Of a DNA stretch of 38,283 bases, positions 1 to 8,479 are shown piece after piece. The translations under genes were made by a program, and so were the position numbers. The notes below the pieces were generated by a model. That model was given only the letters and a program-made list of their open reading frames with translations. It was not told where the DNA came from and ran no database searches. Source of the DNA: JBOFHT01 sp051649785. Its GTDB lineage: Archaea; Methanobacteriota; Methanobacteria; Methanobacteriales; Methanobacteriaceae. Numbering within the stretch: the stretch's first letter is position 1; each line of letters begins with the position of its first letter. The stretch lies in NCBI GenBank assembly GCA_051649785.1, contig JBOFHT010000013.1:1-38283 (forward strand), given 5' to 3'.

Positions 1-390
1 ATATTTGTAGATAGCTCATTCTTAATAGGTCTTTTCATTGAAAAAGATTATTGGAATAAAACTGCTACTGAATTATTAACGAAATTGCCAAAAGAGAGAG
101 TTATATGTTTTTCTGTCTTAAGTGAAGTTATAACATTAGTAGGACAAAAATCAGATACTGAAACCAGTAAAAATGTATATGACTACTTAACAGATAACTA
201 TCAAATTTTTGATGAAACACAAATTAAAAATGCTTATGATAAAATAATAGATACTTGTGTAAAAAATAGAGGTAAACTCTCATTTACAGATAGTGCCATA
301 GTGGAAGTTATGAAAGAATTAAATATAAAAGAAATAGTTTCATTTGATAAAGATTTTGATAAGCAAGAATGTATTGTAAGAATATATTGA
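1..390 (+). CDS. PIN-domain (VapC-like) protein, 5' end outside window
   Basis: The reading frame is open from base 1, so the start codon lies just before the window; the visible part is 129 residues. It opens with IFVDSSFLIGLF, the first strand and acidic residue of a PIN ribonuclease domain. Further on it has an acidic residue in LSEVITLVG and the closing pair FTDSAIVEV and IVSFDKDFDK. Four acidic positions in this order are the usual metal-binding set of PIN nucleases. PIN proteins of this size are mostly VapC toxins that cleave RNA. No antitoxin can be seen because the upstream side is cut off. A solitary PIN protein is the alternative. The downstream DNA is a decayed regulator and not a partner gene. 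Family assignment is fairly sure; toxin role is inferred. Confidence 0.75.
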   Translation: MFVDSSFLIGLFIEKDYWNKTATELLTKLPKERVICFSVLSEVITLVGQKSDTETSKNVYDYLTDNYQIFDETQIKNAYDKIIDTCVKNRGKLSFTDSAIVEVMKELNIKEIVSFDKDFDKQECIVRIY

Positions 391-612
391 GTATATAGTA
401 TTGTGTTATTTGTTTTCAGTTTTTCCATTTCTTTTATTACTTCTTTGCCAAGTTCTGTAACTTTAAATAGTCTGCCTTATATTTCTTCTTCATTTAGACA
501 TACTACTATTTTTTCTTCTTTTAGTCCTTTTAATCTATTGGATATGTATTTTGCCCTAATATTAGTTTTTTGATAGTTAGATGGCATTAATAATTCTTGT
601 GATGGGATTTAT
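385..612 (-). pseudogene. Remnant of winged-helix transcriptional regulator (copy 1)
   Basis: Read on the minus strand, this stretch gives SQELLMPSNYQKTNIRAKY, then ISNRLKGLKEEKIVVCLNEE, an in-frame TAA at 477-479, and GRLFKVTELGKEVIKEMEK. This matches, segment for segment, the intact regulator at 11825-12115 (ISRYLKDLKEKKLIVCLNEN, GRLYKLTDEGRELLK). The N-terminal part and a start codon cannot be found and the C-terminal frame runs on into antisense of the PIN gene. I read it as a dead copy of the same family: a DNA-recognition helix plus wing, interrupted by one stop. A second, shorter remnant lies on the other side of the RhuM gene. Confidence 0.6.
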
Positions 613-642
613 CTTTTTATAGCTAATTAATAACTAGTTGGA

Positions 643-652
643 TTTATATATT
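643..652 (+). promoter_or_regulatory. Putative TATA box for RhuM-family gene
   Basis: TTTATATATT fits the archaeal box A consensus. Transcription would begin about 25 bases on, near 675, leaving a short leader containing the GGTGAT ribosome site at 692-697. Judged by sequence only. Confidence 0.4.
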
Positions 653-701
653 ACTCTGTACAAAATAATAATATGATTAAAATATTTGAATGGTGATTTT
701 A

Positions 702-1763
702 ATGACAAAGGATAAAATTGAATTAATGGAAACATTATTATATATTGGATTAGAAGGAGCAGTCAGTGCTAAACTTTTGATTGATAAACAAAATGAAACT
801 CTATGGGCTTCACAAAAAACGATTGCAAGTATATTTGGAACAACTAGTCCTAATATATCACAACATTTTTTTAATATCTTTGAAGAAAGAGAGTTAAGTG
901 AAAAAGATGTAAGCATAAGTGCTAAAAAGTTATTTGAAGGACAAGAAGAGTTTATTAAGAAATCCTTAATAAACTCTAAGAAAGGAGGTAGGCCTGAAAA
1001 ATGGTATAATCTTGACGGAATCATAGCTGTGGGGTATCGAGTTAATTCAAAAGAAGCAACACAGTTTAGGATATGGGCTACAAGTGTTTTAAAAGAATAT
1101 ATGATTAAAGGCTTTGTGTTAGATAATGAATTATTAAAAAACGGTACTCGATTTGGTAAAGATTATTTCGATGAATTACTTGGACAAATAAGAGAAATAA
1201 GGGGGTCTGAGAGAAGATTTAATCAGAAAATAGCAGAAATTTATATAACAAGTTATGATTATAACCCTAAAGCTGAGATTTCTAAAGAATTTTTTGCTAC
1301 TGTTCAGAATAAATTAATTTATGCAGTTAGTGGAAAAACCGCTGCTGAATTAATAGCTGAAAGAAGTGATAGTAATAAACTTAATATGGGATTAACTAAT
1401 TGGAAAACTCCTAATGGAAAAATTGTAGCAAGTGATGTTGTAATAGCTAAAAATTATCTTAATAAAATTGAGTTAGAACGCTTAAATCGTACTGTAGATG
1501 GGTTTTTAACTCTTGCAGAAAATAGGGCTCAAAATCATATTCCTACTAGTATGAATGATTGGAAAGAAGTTCTTATAAGTTATATTAAATTAAATCAGTT
1601 ACCTGAATTAACTGATAAAGGCAAAATAAGTTCTGAAAATGCGAAAGAAATAGCTAAGACGGAATATTATAAATTTAGACCTATTCAAGATAAAGATTTT
1701 AAATCTGATTTTGATAAAATGATTAATGAAATTAAAAGAATCGAAGGTCATGAGAATAATTGA
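702..1763 (+). CDS. RhuM-family protein
   Basis: This 353-residue protein has the conserved features of the RhuM family. The N-terminal DNA-binding-like part contains WASQKTIASIFGTTSPNISQH, an HTH-like segment around residues 35-50. Then come GGRPEKWYNLDGIIAVGYRV and a region with FRIWATSVLKEYMIKGF, typical of these proteins. The C-terminal half (residues about 180-350) is helical and charged. RhuM was named from a Salmonella pathogenicity island, and relatives occur on mobile elements and near restriction or toxin genes; the biochemical role is not established. An upstream in-frame ATG exists at 690, but the GGTGAT at 692-697 places initiation at 702, matching the ribosome-site spacing of other genes here. 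It is isolated, flanked on both sides by decayed winged-helix regulator fragments, which suggests acquired DNA. Confidence 0.8.
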   Translation: MTKDKIELMETLLYIGLEGAVSAKLLIDKQNETLWASQKTIASIFGTTSPNISQHFFNIFEERELSEKDVSISAKKLFEGQEEFIKKSLINSKKGGRPEKWYNLDGIIAVGYRVNSKEATQFRIWATSVLKEYMIKGFVLDNELLKNGTRFGKDYFDELLGQIREIRGSERRFNQKIAEIYITSYDYNPKAEISKEFFATVQNKLIYAVSGKTAAELIAERSDSNKLNMGLTNWKTPNGKIVASDVVIAKNYLNKIELERLNRTVDGFLTLAENRAQNHIPTSMNDWKEVLISYIKLNQLPELTDKGKISSENAKEIAKTEYYKFRPIQDKDFKSDFDKMINEIKRIEGHENN

Positions 1764-1830
1764 AAAATATCTTTATTCAAGGATTGTATACTTATTTATA
1801 ACGAATAATATAATCATTCATCTATTTTTA

Positions 1831-1921
1831 TTTTAACCATTTCTTTTATTATTTCTTTTCTAAGTACTATAATTTTAAATATCCTTCCTCTTATTTTTCT
1901 TTTTATATTTACTACTGTTTA
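1831..1921 (-). pseudogene. Remnant of winged-helix regulator (copy 2, C-terminal part)
   Basis: The minus strand encodes a string ending RGRIFKIIVLRKEIIKEMVK. It lines up with GRLFKVTELGKEVIKEMEK of the remnant at 385-612 and, more distantly, with the intact regulator at 11825-12115. The plus-strand DNA of the two remnants also aligns directly over about 90 bases (shared runs such as CCATTTCTTTTATTA). Only the last 30 or so codons remain and there is no start codon. Confidence 0.5.
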
Positions 1922-2338
1922 TTGGTGTAATAAATATAGTAATATTCTATTTAAGAATCAAAGTAATTAAATTTAACTATAATAAGATATATAATCATTA
2001 ATTAAGGGGTATCTAATTGTTTTAAAGTTATAAATCAAGTTACTTCTATCGAACATAGTGAGAATTGTTATGATATTGTTGTTTTTGTTATTGAATTTTA
2101 TTTTTAGGATAGGATATCCAATTTTGTTAAAATTTTCACACATTAATCGAATACTTTAAATAACTAGTTAAACATACACTTAAACTTATATTATAACTGA
2201 ATTATTAATAGTAAATTATCTTTTTGGTTTAGATAATATTATTAATAAAGTAGATATTATAATCATAAGAGCAAATGCTCATTTAATATTTAATAAAACT
2301 CATACATTAACTCATATATTATACAAAATGGTGATTAA
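1922..2338. other. Gene-free AT-rich stretch
   Basis: Between the second regulator remnant and the zinc-finger gene I see no open frame with a ribosome site, no RNA fold I can support, and no clear repeat. A GGTGATTAA ribosome site for the next gene sits at its right edge. Confidence 0.4.
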
Positions 2339-2500
2339 ATGAAGAAAGTCCAATGTAAATCATGTAAACAAGAAATACCACTTATTGAACCTTATGTTAA
2401 ATTTCAATGTCCTGAATGTGACGAAATCATCTACAGATGTGAAAAATGCAGAACCTTTGGCCATGCATACACCTGTGAGTGTGGATTTGAAGGTCCCTAG
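2339..2500 (+). CDS. Small archaeal zinc-finger protein (HVO_2753-like)
   Basis: This 53-residue protein has eight cysteines in four pairs: C6/C9, C24/C27, C34/C37 and C46/C48, the last in a CECGF motif near the C-terminus. This is the layout of the small two-zinc-finger proteins widespread in Euryarchaeota (the HVO_2753 family). Each pair of motifs should bind one zinc; the molecular role is unknown, with nucleic-acid or ribosome association often suggested. The start is fixed by GGTGATTAA immediately before the ATG. The gene lies upstream of the aEF-1beta gene, a neighbour I recall as common in archaea and consistent with a translation-linked job. The two are separated here by 321 bases of AT-rich DNA, so they may not share a transcript. 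Confidence 0.85.
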   Translation: MKKVQCKSCKQEIPLIEPYVKFQCPECDEIIYRCEKCRTFGHAYTCECGFEGP

Positions 2501-2821
2501 TTATTTAATTATTTAAATAATTATTTAACTTAATTACTTAGCTTAATATATTTTAGTTTAGTAACTGCTATTTTTAGCATTGTTATTATTACTTCAATTA
2601 TTAAGAATATTATAGCTATTATTTTCACCAATATATTATCTACTTTTTTTACTAATATTCACAATAGTTTTAAAAAGTATTAAAAAAACAAATATATAAA
2701 TATAGGTAATACTAATATAATACTAGTTATTATATAAATTTTATTTTATACTATATTTAATTATAATTATACTGTATTTATTAAATTCAATAAAAAATTT
2801 AAATATTATGGAGGAATCACA
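2501..2821. other. AT-rich spacer with palindrome and promoter candidate
   Basis: There is no gene here. Just after the zinc-finger gene is a perfect 16-base palindrome, AATTATTTAAATAATT (2507-2522). It could be a 3'-end hairpin or simply a product of base composition. Near 2691-2702 an A-rich tract followed by AATATATAAATA resembles a box A promoter that would serve the aEF-1beta gene with a leader of about 100 bases. GGAGG precedes that gene's start. Confidence 0.35.
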
Positions 2822-3091
2822 ATGGGAGAAGTTGTTGCAACTATAAAATTAATGCCTGATAGCCCGGATGTTGACTTAGAAAAAATTAAAGTTGATATTC
2901 AAAGTTCAATGCCAGAAGGTGCTGAACTTCATAAAATTGAAGAAGAACCAATTGCTTTTGGTTTAGTGGCTCTTAATGTTATGCTTATTGTTGATGATGG
3001 TGAAGGTGGAACTGAAGCAGCAGAAGAGCAGTTAGCTGGGATTTCTGGTGTCAGTAACATTGAAGTTATTGATGTAAGAAGATTAATGTAA
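2822..3091 (+). CDS. ef1b: Translation elongation factor aEF-1beta
   Basis: At 89 residues this matches the archaeal EF-1beta family in length and sequence. It has an N-terminal beta strand (MGEVVATIKLMPDSPDVDLE), the central EEEPIAFGLVALNVML segment, and the closing GVSNIEVIDVRRLM. The protein is the guanine-nucleotide exchange factor for elongation factor 1A, forming a small ferredoxin-like alpha/beta fold in the cytoplasm. A strong GGAGG ribosome site lies six bases before the ATG. It follows the small zinc-finger gene. Nothing is unusual in the sequence. Confidence 0.95.
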   Translation: MGEVVATIKLMPDSPDVDLEKIKVDIQSSMPEGAELHKIEEEPIAFGLVALNVMLIVDDGEGGTEAAEEQLAGISGVSNIEVIDVRRLM

Positions 3092-3509
3092 TTATTTAGC
3101 TACTTTGTAGCTATTTATACTACATTTTATATTATTCTCATTATTATTGCTATTATTATAACTAATATTATAACTATTATTCCAATAAACTTAATTACCC
3201 TATAATATCAACTATTACTTATTCTCACAATATTAATTCAATTATTTCTAATAACGCTATTAAGTCTACTAATACGCTTAATACTACTTTAAATCTAATA
3301 AATTCTAATATTTCAAATATTTCTACCAATTTCAATATTTCTATTAATATATAATTATTACTAAGTTATATATTAATAATAAAGTAATAATTATAATTAA
3401 TTATTATAACTAATTATTATACTAATTATTGTATTTAGGAGTCCTCTGTTATTCTTGTATAATAATGTATATATTAGTGGTTTTGTATTTTAATGTATTT
3501 GGTGGTATT
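3092..3509. repeat. Low-complexity AT-rich intergenic DNA
   Basis: These 418 bases lack a gene. They are built from drifting ATT, ACT and AAT trinucleotides (for example 3130-3200) and, at 3340-3430, overlapping TAATTATTATAAC-like units. It resembles slippage-derived simple sequence. The TctA-like gene's ribosome site GGTGGT (3501-3506) is at the right end. Confidence 0.4.
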
Positions 3510-5066
3510 ATGTTGGATTTATTAGGTGCTTGTATTCTTGGAATATGCTGTGGTTCTTTTACAGGGTTTGTTCCAGGGATTCATGTAAATACTTCAGGGG
3601 CTATTATTTTTGCAGCTTCTGCATTCTTACTTACTATTGTATCTGTTGAATTTCTTTGTGTTTTTATGGTATCTATGTCTATAGCTCATGCTGTAATAGA
3701 ATTTGTTCCATCTATGCTTCTTGGTGTCCCACAAGAAGGTACGGCTCTTACTATTCTCCCAGGACATAGAATGGTTCTTGAGGGACGTTCTAAAGAAGCT
3801 ATTCGCTTGACTTCTTTGGCAGGATTTGGTGCTATTATAGTAACTGTTTTAATGATGCCTATTTTTGCTGTAGCTCTTCCTTTCCTTGTTGAGGTAACTA
3901 AATCATTCACTTGGTTAATTCTTCTTGTAGGTTCTGTTTATATGTTAAAACGTATGAGTAATGGATTTTCTGGCTTTTTATGGGCTAGTTTCTTATTTTT
4001 GACATCAGGGTTAATGGGGTGGATTATGCTTAAAACTCCAGTATCTTCTGGATTAACACTAATGTGTCTTTTCACAGGCCTTTTTGGAGTTAGTTCAATG
4101 TTATTTAGTTTAAATGAAACCTCATTTATTCCTCACCAAAGTAAATATTATGATTTACATCTTAATAAGAATATGCTTAAAGGAATTTTTGTTGGAGGAA
4201 TTTCAGGAGCTATTTTAGGTTTTCTTCCTGGATTTGGCCCATCTCAAGGTAGTGTAATAGCTATATCTCTAAGTGGGGGCAGTGATGGCGGAAATGATAA
4301 AAATGTCTTAGATGAAAGTAAAAATAAGGATAAAGATATTTTTATGGGAGTTAATAACAAGGATATTATAAATAGTGGGGCTCTTAATGGCGATAATAAT
4401 GAAACTGAAGGTATAGTTTATTCTAAAAGTTCTAATAATAAAGCTAAAGAATATTATGGGGATTATGGTAAAAATTACAATGTTTACAGTAGTTCAAGTG
4501 AAAATGGTCCTAATAATGAGCTTGAGTTTAATAATGATACTAATAATAACAATAACTCTAATAATAGTTCTAAATCTTCCACAAGCGATAAAAAGTCTGG
4601 TGATGAAATAACTAATTTTTTAACTGCAATAAGTGGCTTAAACACTTCTGACACTTTATTTTCATTAATAGCTATTTATTTAATTGGAAATCCTCGTAGT
4701 GGAATTGCTGTTTATATGAGTTACCTAATTACAGATTTAACACTTTCACATCTATTGGTCTTTATATCTGCTTCTTTAATAGCTGTATCCGTCTCATTAA
4801 TGATAAATTTAAAATTAGGTGATATTTTTTCAGATATTATGCAGAAAATAGATTATAAAAAGCTTTCTATTACAGTAATTATTTTAATGATAGCTATTTT
4901 CTATGTCTTTGTATTTGTTTATAATGCTCCTATTTGGTATCTAACACTTGTTTTAATTGCTTCAACTGCACTGGGCTTACTACCTCATTATTTAGGGTCT
5001 AATAAATCCCATTTAATGGGTGTTTTAATTGTTCCAGCTATGATTATTTACATGGGGATTATTTAA
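3510..5066 (+). CDS. TctA-like membrane transport protein with Asn-rich insert
   Basis: This 518-residue polytopic membrane protein resembles the archaeal branch of the TctA family (large permease subunit of tripartite tricarboxylate transporters). The N-terminal GFVPGIHVNTSG and the later repeat GFLPGFGPSQGS are the paired Gly-Pro loops expected in the two symmetric halves. The segment SGLNTSDTLFSLIAIYLIG corresponds to the conserved region opening the next membrane stretch. At least ten hydrophobic segments are visible. Between residues about 256 and 365 lies a hydrophilic stretch very rich in Asn, Ser, Asp and Lys, not expected in the family. An upstream in-frame start at 3429 is possible, but GGTGGT before the ATG at 3510 fits better. 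No TctB or TctC partner is adjacent, as is usual for archaeal versions, so the substrate is unknown. Confidence 0.7.
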   Translation: MLDLLGACILGICCGSFTGFVPGIHVNTSGAIIFAASAFLLTIVSVEFLCVFMVSMSIAHAVIEFVPSMLLGVPQEGTALTILPGHRMVLEGRSKEAIRLTSLAGFGAIIVTVLMMPIFAVALPFLVEVTKSFTWLILLVGSVYMLKRMSNGFSGFLWASFLFLTSGLMGWIMLKTPVSSGLTLMCLFTGLFGVSSMLFSLNETSFIPHQSKYYDLHLNKNMLKGIFVGGISGAILGFLPGFGPSQGSVIAISLSGGSDGGNDKNVLDESKNKDKDIFMGVNNKDIINSGALNGDNNETEGIVYSKSSNNKAKEYYGDYGKNYNVYSSSSENGPNNELEFNNDTNNNNNSNNSSKSSTSDKKSGDEITNFLTAISGLNTSDTLFSLIAIYLIGNPRSGIAVYMSYLITDLTLSHLLVFISASLIAVSVSLMINLKLGDIFSDIMQKIDYKKLSITVIILMIAIFYVFVFVYNAPIWYLTLVLIASTALGLLPHYLGSNKSHLMGVLIVPAMIIYMGII

Positions 5067-5155
5067 GCCATAAGATATATCAACTTTTCATTGATTTATA
5101 TGGGAGTTACTGATTTAGATAATGGAGTTGCTATCTTAGGGAGGATGATAATTAA

Positions 5156-6373
5156 TTATATTATAATTACATTTTCACATATCTCTGCATATGATTTCTT
5201 AACTTTATCAGGATTTACTCCAGGAAATAGGTCTATAATTCCTAAATTAAATTTTTTAGAAGTTTTAGCTTTCCAAAATCCAATAAACTCTTCAACAGTT
5301 AAATTATATATTTCTATATTATTTTTGGCATTGCTCCAATTTACCTTATTATTTCCCGTATTTTTCGCATTTTCCTTATTATCAGTATTATATTCATTAT
5401 TCCAATTATCCTCTAAAATTTTATTTTCAAGCAATTCAAAAGATTTTAGTTCTTCTTTAGCAATAATTTGATTTATAACAAGATTATTTTTTGTTGTTTC
5501 AATTGCAGGTCTCCATACATCATTAAAAACTAGCTTTTTAACTCCAAATTTTAAAGCAAATATTCCTAGAGCTCCAGTTCCACAAGTCCCATCTAAAACT
5601 TTTAAATTACTTATTTCTTCAAAACTATATTGGCTTAATTTATTATATAATTTATTAATTTTAATTTCAAGACTTTTAGAAAACTCTAAATGCATTTTGT
5701 GCTGATATTTACTTATAATTATTGGGTCTGCAGGAGTATTTACAATATCACTTCTTAAATCAGATCCTACTAATAATTCATATTCATTCTCCAAGCTATT
5801 TAACTTAGAATTAATATTCGTACTGGCATAAAAATCTTTAAAATCAAAATCAGAGTTATCAAAAACTTCTTTAATTCCAACAGTTTTATTTACATCACCT
5901 TTTAAGATTCCTTTAATTTCACTAACATTTTTATAAATATCTAAGGCACATTCTTTTGTAATATTCTTAGAAAGTATAATTAAAGAGTTTTCTTTAAGAT
6001 ATGGTTCATTACTGTTGTTATTAAAAGTATTGGTATTACGGGTATCATTATTATTTGAATTAGTATTGTTATCTGAAAAACCAAATTCTACTAATGGGGT
6101 TCCACTATTTCTAAGATTAGATCCAACAATTGGAATGTTATGATCTAACATTATTTTAGCTACATGGGTCATAATTGAGTCTAAATGACGTTTTCCACAT
6201 TCACACTTTCCAAATCTATTATTAACTTCTTCAAGATTTATTTGTGATGTTAATGGCTTAAATTTTTTGATATTAGGATTAATACAATTAGGGCAAGGGT
6301 TATTTTTTTTCTTTATTTCTTCAATATTATTTAAGCTATGATTTTCCATGTTATTAGCTAATCTTTTTTCCAT
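5156..6373 (-). CDS. Putative class I SAM-dependent methyltransferase with zinc-ribbon-like N-terminus
   Basis: The C-terminal half of this 405-residue protein carries a Rossmann methyltransferase signature. VLDGTCGTGALGIF at residues 259-272 is the SAM-binding motif I, followed by the acidic strand LVFNDVWRPAIETTKNN (281-297). LGIIDLFPG near the C-terminus is a plausible motif IV region. The N-terminus has CPNC (27-30) and CECGKRHLD (57-65), a likely metal site. Residues about 101-123 are Asn-rich low complexity, and a second Asn-rich patch lies around 325-350. The overall layout suggests an RNA or small-molecule methyltransferase restricted to methanogens; I cannot name the substrate. An AGGTTT site precedes the ATG. 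It converges on the TctA-like gene with a gap of about 90 bases. An opposing open frame at 5091-5471 is its shadow. Confidence 0.6.
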   Translation of the reverse strand: MEKRLANNMENHSLNNIEEIKKKNNPCPNCINPNIKKFKPLTSQINLEEVNNRFGKCECGKRHLDSIMTHVAKIMLDHNIPIVGSNLRNSGTPLVEFGFSDNNTNSNNNDTRNTNTFNNNSNEPYLKENSLIILSKNITKECALDIYKNVSEIKGILKGDVNKTVGIKEVFDNSDFDFKDFYASTNINSKLNSLENEYELLVGSDLRSDIVNTPADPIIISKYQHKMHLEFSKSLEIKINKLYNKLSQYSFEEISNLKVLDGTCGTGALGIFALKFGVKKLVFNDVWRPAIETTKNNLVINQIIAKEELKSFELLENKILEDNWNNEYNTDNKENAKNTGNNKVNWSNAKNNIEIYNLTVEEFIGFWKAKTSKKFNLGIIDLFPGVNPDKVKKSYAEICENVIII

Positions 6374-6545
6374 AAACCTATTTATACATATTTTATTAAA
6401 TAAATTTTTGTGTGTTTTTATAATCTCAGAACAATATTACATTAAAAATATAATACTATTTATATTTTTTGTAATAAAATATAAATACTACCTTTTATAA
6501 TAGTTATTAATAAGAATTGTTTGAATTAAAAAAATTGTAGTGATT

Positions 6546-6617
6546 ATGTCTACAATAAATGAAATAAATAAAATAGCCAAAATAGCCAAAATAGCTACAA
6601 TAATTAGAATGAATTAG
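6546..6617 (+). CDS. Possible 23-residue upstream ORF
   Basis: ATG at 6546 follows GTAGTGATT, a fair ribosome site, and encodes a short Ile/Ala/Lys peptide whose middle is three copies of a 9-base unit (AAATAGCCA from 6571). Its stop codon TAG (6615-6617) overlaps the AGGTGAT ribosome site of the TadA gene. Translation of this leader could influence TadA start. It may equally be a chance frame in repetitive DNA. Confidence 0.25.
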   Translation: MSTINEINKIAKIAKIATIIRMN

Positions 6618-6625
6618 GTGATTAA

Positions 6626-8437
6626 ATGAAATCTACAGATAGTGATATTGATTTTGTGTCTGAAATTGATGATATTGCAAATGTTAAAAGTACTATTGGT
6701 AATAAATATCCAGATGATTACAGTAATAAAAACAAGGATAAAAATACTAAGTACATTGTAACTAAGAGAAACTTCAATAAAAAAGAAAAAGATGCTTTAG
6801 AAGATGTTAGAACTAATATTGTTGATTTGGCTATTTCTTCAGAAAATAATTTTCAATTAAATGAGAGCTATTTTATTGATGACATTAAAAAGTTCCTAAT
6901 AGCTAATAATTTTGGAATTGAGCTTTTTAATTATAAATTCAATAATGAAAATAATATTTCTCTTGAAAATGATGATTTCGAACTTAGTGACACTATGAAA
7001 AACACTATAGTTATGCATATGTCCCAAACAAATGATAATAATAATGTTCACAATACTCATAATGCTCTTAATACCTCGAATGGCTCTAATATCCCTTTTA
7101 AAAATATAAATAATGTCCAATATAGTTCAGAACATATTAAACGTGTTATTGATAATTTTAATAATAATGAAATAGCTATAATTTTAGATAATTACTTAAA
7201 TACTCTTGCTCATGAGATTCTTCAAGAAATTACTGGTTTAGGAGATATTGATCCATTATTAGCTGATGATGATCTTGAGGAAATAATGATTATTGGTGTT
7301 AATAAGCCTGTTTTTGTTTATCATAGGCAAAATGGTATGATGGAAACGGATCTAATATTTAGGGGTGAAGATGATATTGTCCAATTAATTGATACAATAG
7401 CTAGGCAAATTAACCGTAGAATTGATAAACAATCTCCTATTCTAGACTCCCGTCTAGTGGATGGTTCTCGTGTAAATGCAACTATTCCTCCAATTTCTCC
7501 TAATGGTCCAACACTCACTATTCGTAAATTTAAAGAAGATCCACTTACTATTGTTGACTTGATTAGGTCTAACACATTAAATTCCAACCTTGCAGCTTTT
7601 CTATGGCTTTGTATTGATGGTCTTGGTGTAAAACCTTCTAATATTCTAATTGCAGGAGGAACTAGCTCTGGAAAAACTACTACACTAAATGCACTTTCAT
7701 CATTTATAAGTCCTCGTGAGCGGATAATTTCAATTGAAGATACTTTAGAGCTACAAATTCCTAAAGAACATGTTCTACCAATGGAAACTCGTCCACCTAA
7801 TATTGAAGGTAAAGGTGAAATTGATATGGATCTTCTAGTTAAAAACTCCCTTAGGCAACGTCCAGACCGTGTTATTGTTGGTGAAGTACGTGGAAAAGAA
7901 GCTATAACTCTTTTTACAGCACTTAATACAGGACATGCTGGGTTTGGAACACTTCACTCAAATAACTCCCGTGAAACAATTTCAAGACTAATTAATCCTC
8001 CAATGAATGTTCCAAAAATTATGATTTCAGCTATTGACTTTATTATTATGCAAAAAAGAATTTATCGTAGTGATGGTGTTTCATTTAGGCGTGTTAGTGA
8101 AGTAGCTGAAGTAGTGGGAATGGAAGAAGGTACTGTCCAACTTAATAAGGTTTTTGAGTGGAATCCTAAAAATGATATTATTGAAAATATTGGAATTAGC
8201 TCGAATACTGTCCAAGCAATAGCTAAACTTAAAGGAATTTCAATAAATGAAGTAGAAAAAGATTTAGCTAATAGAGAATTTTTATTAGAGTTTTTAGTTA
8301 ATAATAACATTCATTCTATAAATGATTTTAATTATTACATCGAATATTATTACAATGATCCTGAAAACTTAATTAATGAATTAGTTTCTAGTTCTAATTT
8401 TAGCCATAGCTCTAGTCCCAATTCTAATTTTAAATGA
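6626..8437 (+). CDS. Type II/IV secretion system ATPase, TadA/FlaI/GspE family
   Basis: This is a hexameric secretion or pilus motor ATPase of 603 residues. The catalytic domain starts near residue 200 (GLGDIDPLLADDDLEEIMIIG, the N2 domain). It shows Walker A GGTSSGKTT (344-352), the Asp box SIEDTLELQ (369-377), Walker B RPDRVIVGEVRG (412-423) and the His box HAGFGTLHSN (437-446), so it should be active. It would power assembly of a type IV pilus-like or secretion apparatus at the membrane together with the TadC-like protein next door. Residues 1-180 are poorly conserved and contain Asn-rich low complexity around 133-165. The C-terminal tail is Ser/Asn-rich. GGTGATTAA gives the start. No pilin or prepilin peptidase gene is in the window. 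Confidence 0.88.
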   Translation: MKSTDSDIDFVSEIDDIANVKSTIGNKYPDDYSNKNKDKNTKYIVTKRNFNKKEKDALEDVRTNIVDLAISSENNFQLNESYFIDDIKKFLIANNFGIELFNYKFNNENNISLENDDFELSDTMKNTIVMHMSQTNDNNNVHNTHNALNTSNGSNIPFKNINNVQYSSEHIKRVIDNFNNNEIAIILDNYLNTLAHEILQEITGLGDIDPLLADDDLEEIMIIGVNKPVFVYHRQNGMMETDLIFRGEDDIVQLIDTIARQINRRIDKQSPILDSRLVDGSRVNATIPPISPNGPTLTIRKFKEDPLTIVDLIRSNTLNSNLAAFLWLCIDGLGVKPSNILIAGGTSSGKTTTLNALSSFISPRERIISIEDTLELQIPKEHVLPMETRPPNIEGKGEIDMDLLVKNSLRQRPDRVIVGEVRGKEAITLFTALNTGHAGFGTLHSNNSRETISRLINPPMNVPKIMISAIDFIIMQKRIYRSDGVSFRRVSEVAEVVGMEEGTVQLNKVFEWNPKNDIIENIGISSNTVQAIAKLKGISINEVEKDLANREFLLEFLVNNNIHSINDFNYYIEYYYNDPENLINELVSSSNFSHSSSPNSNFK

Positions 8438-8479
8438 TAATCCTCATAATACTGTAAATAAATGGATTTTGGTGTTGTT

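Noticed and set aside
5091..5471. 126-residue open frame on the plus strand downstream of the TctA-like gene
   Set aside because: It is antisense to the conserved C-terminal half of the methyltransferase, with no ribosome site and no recognisable domain.
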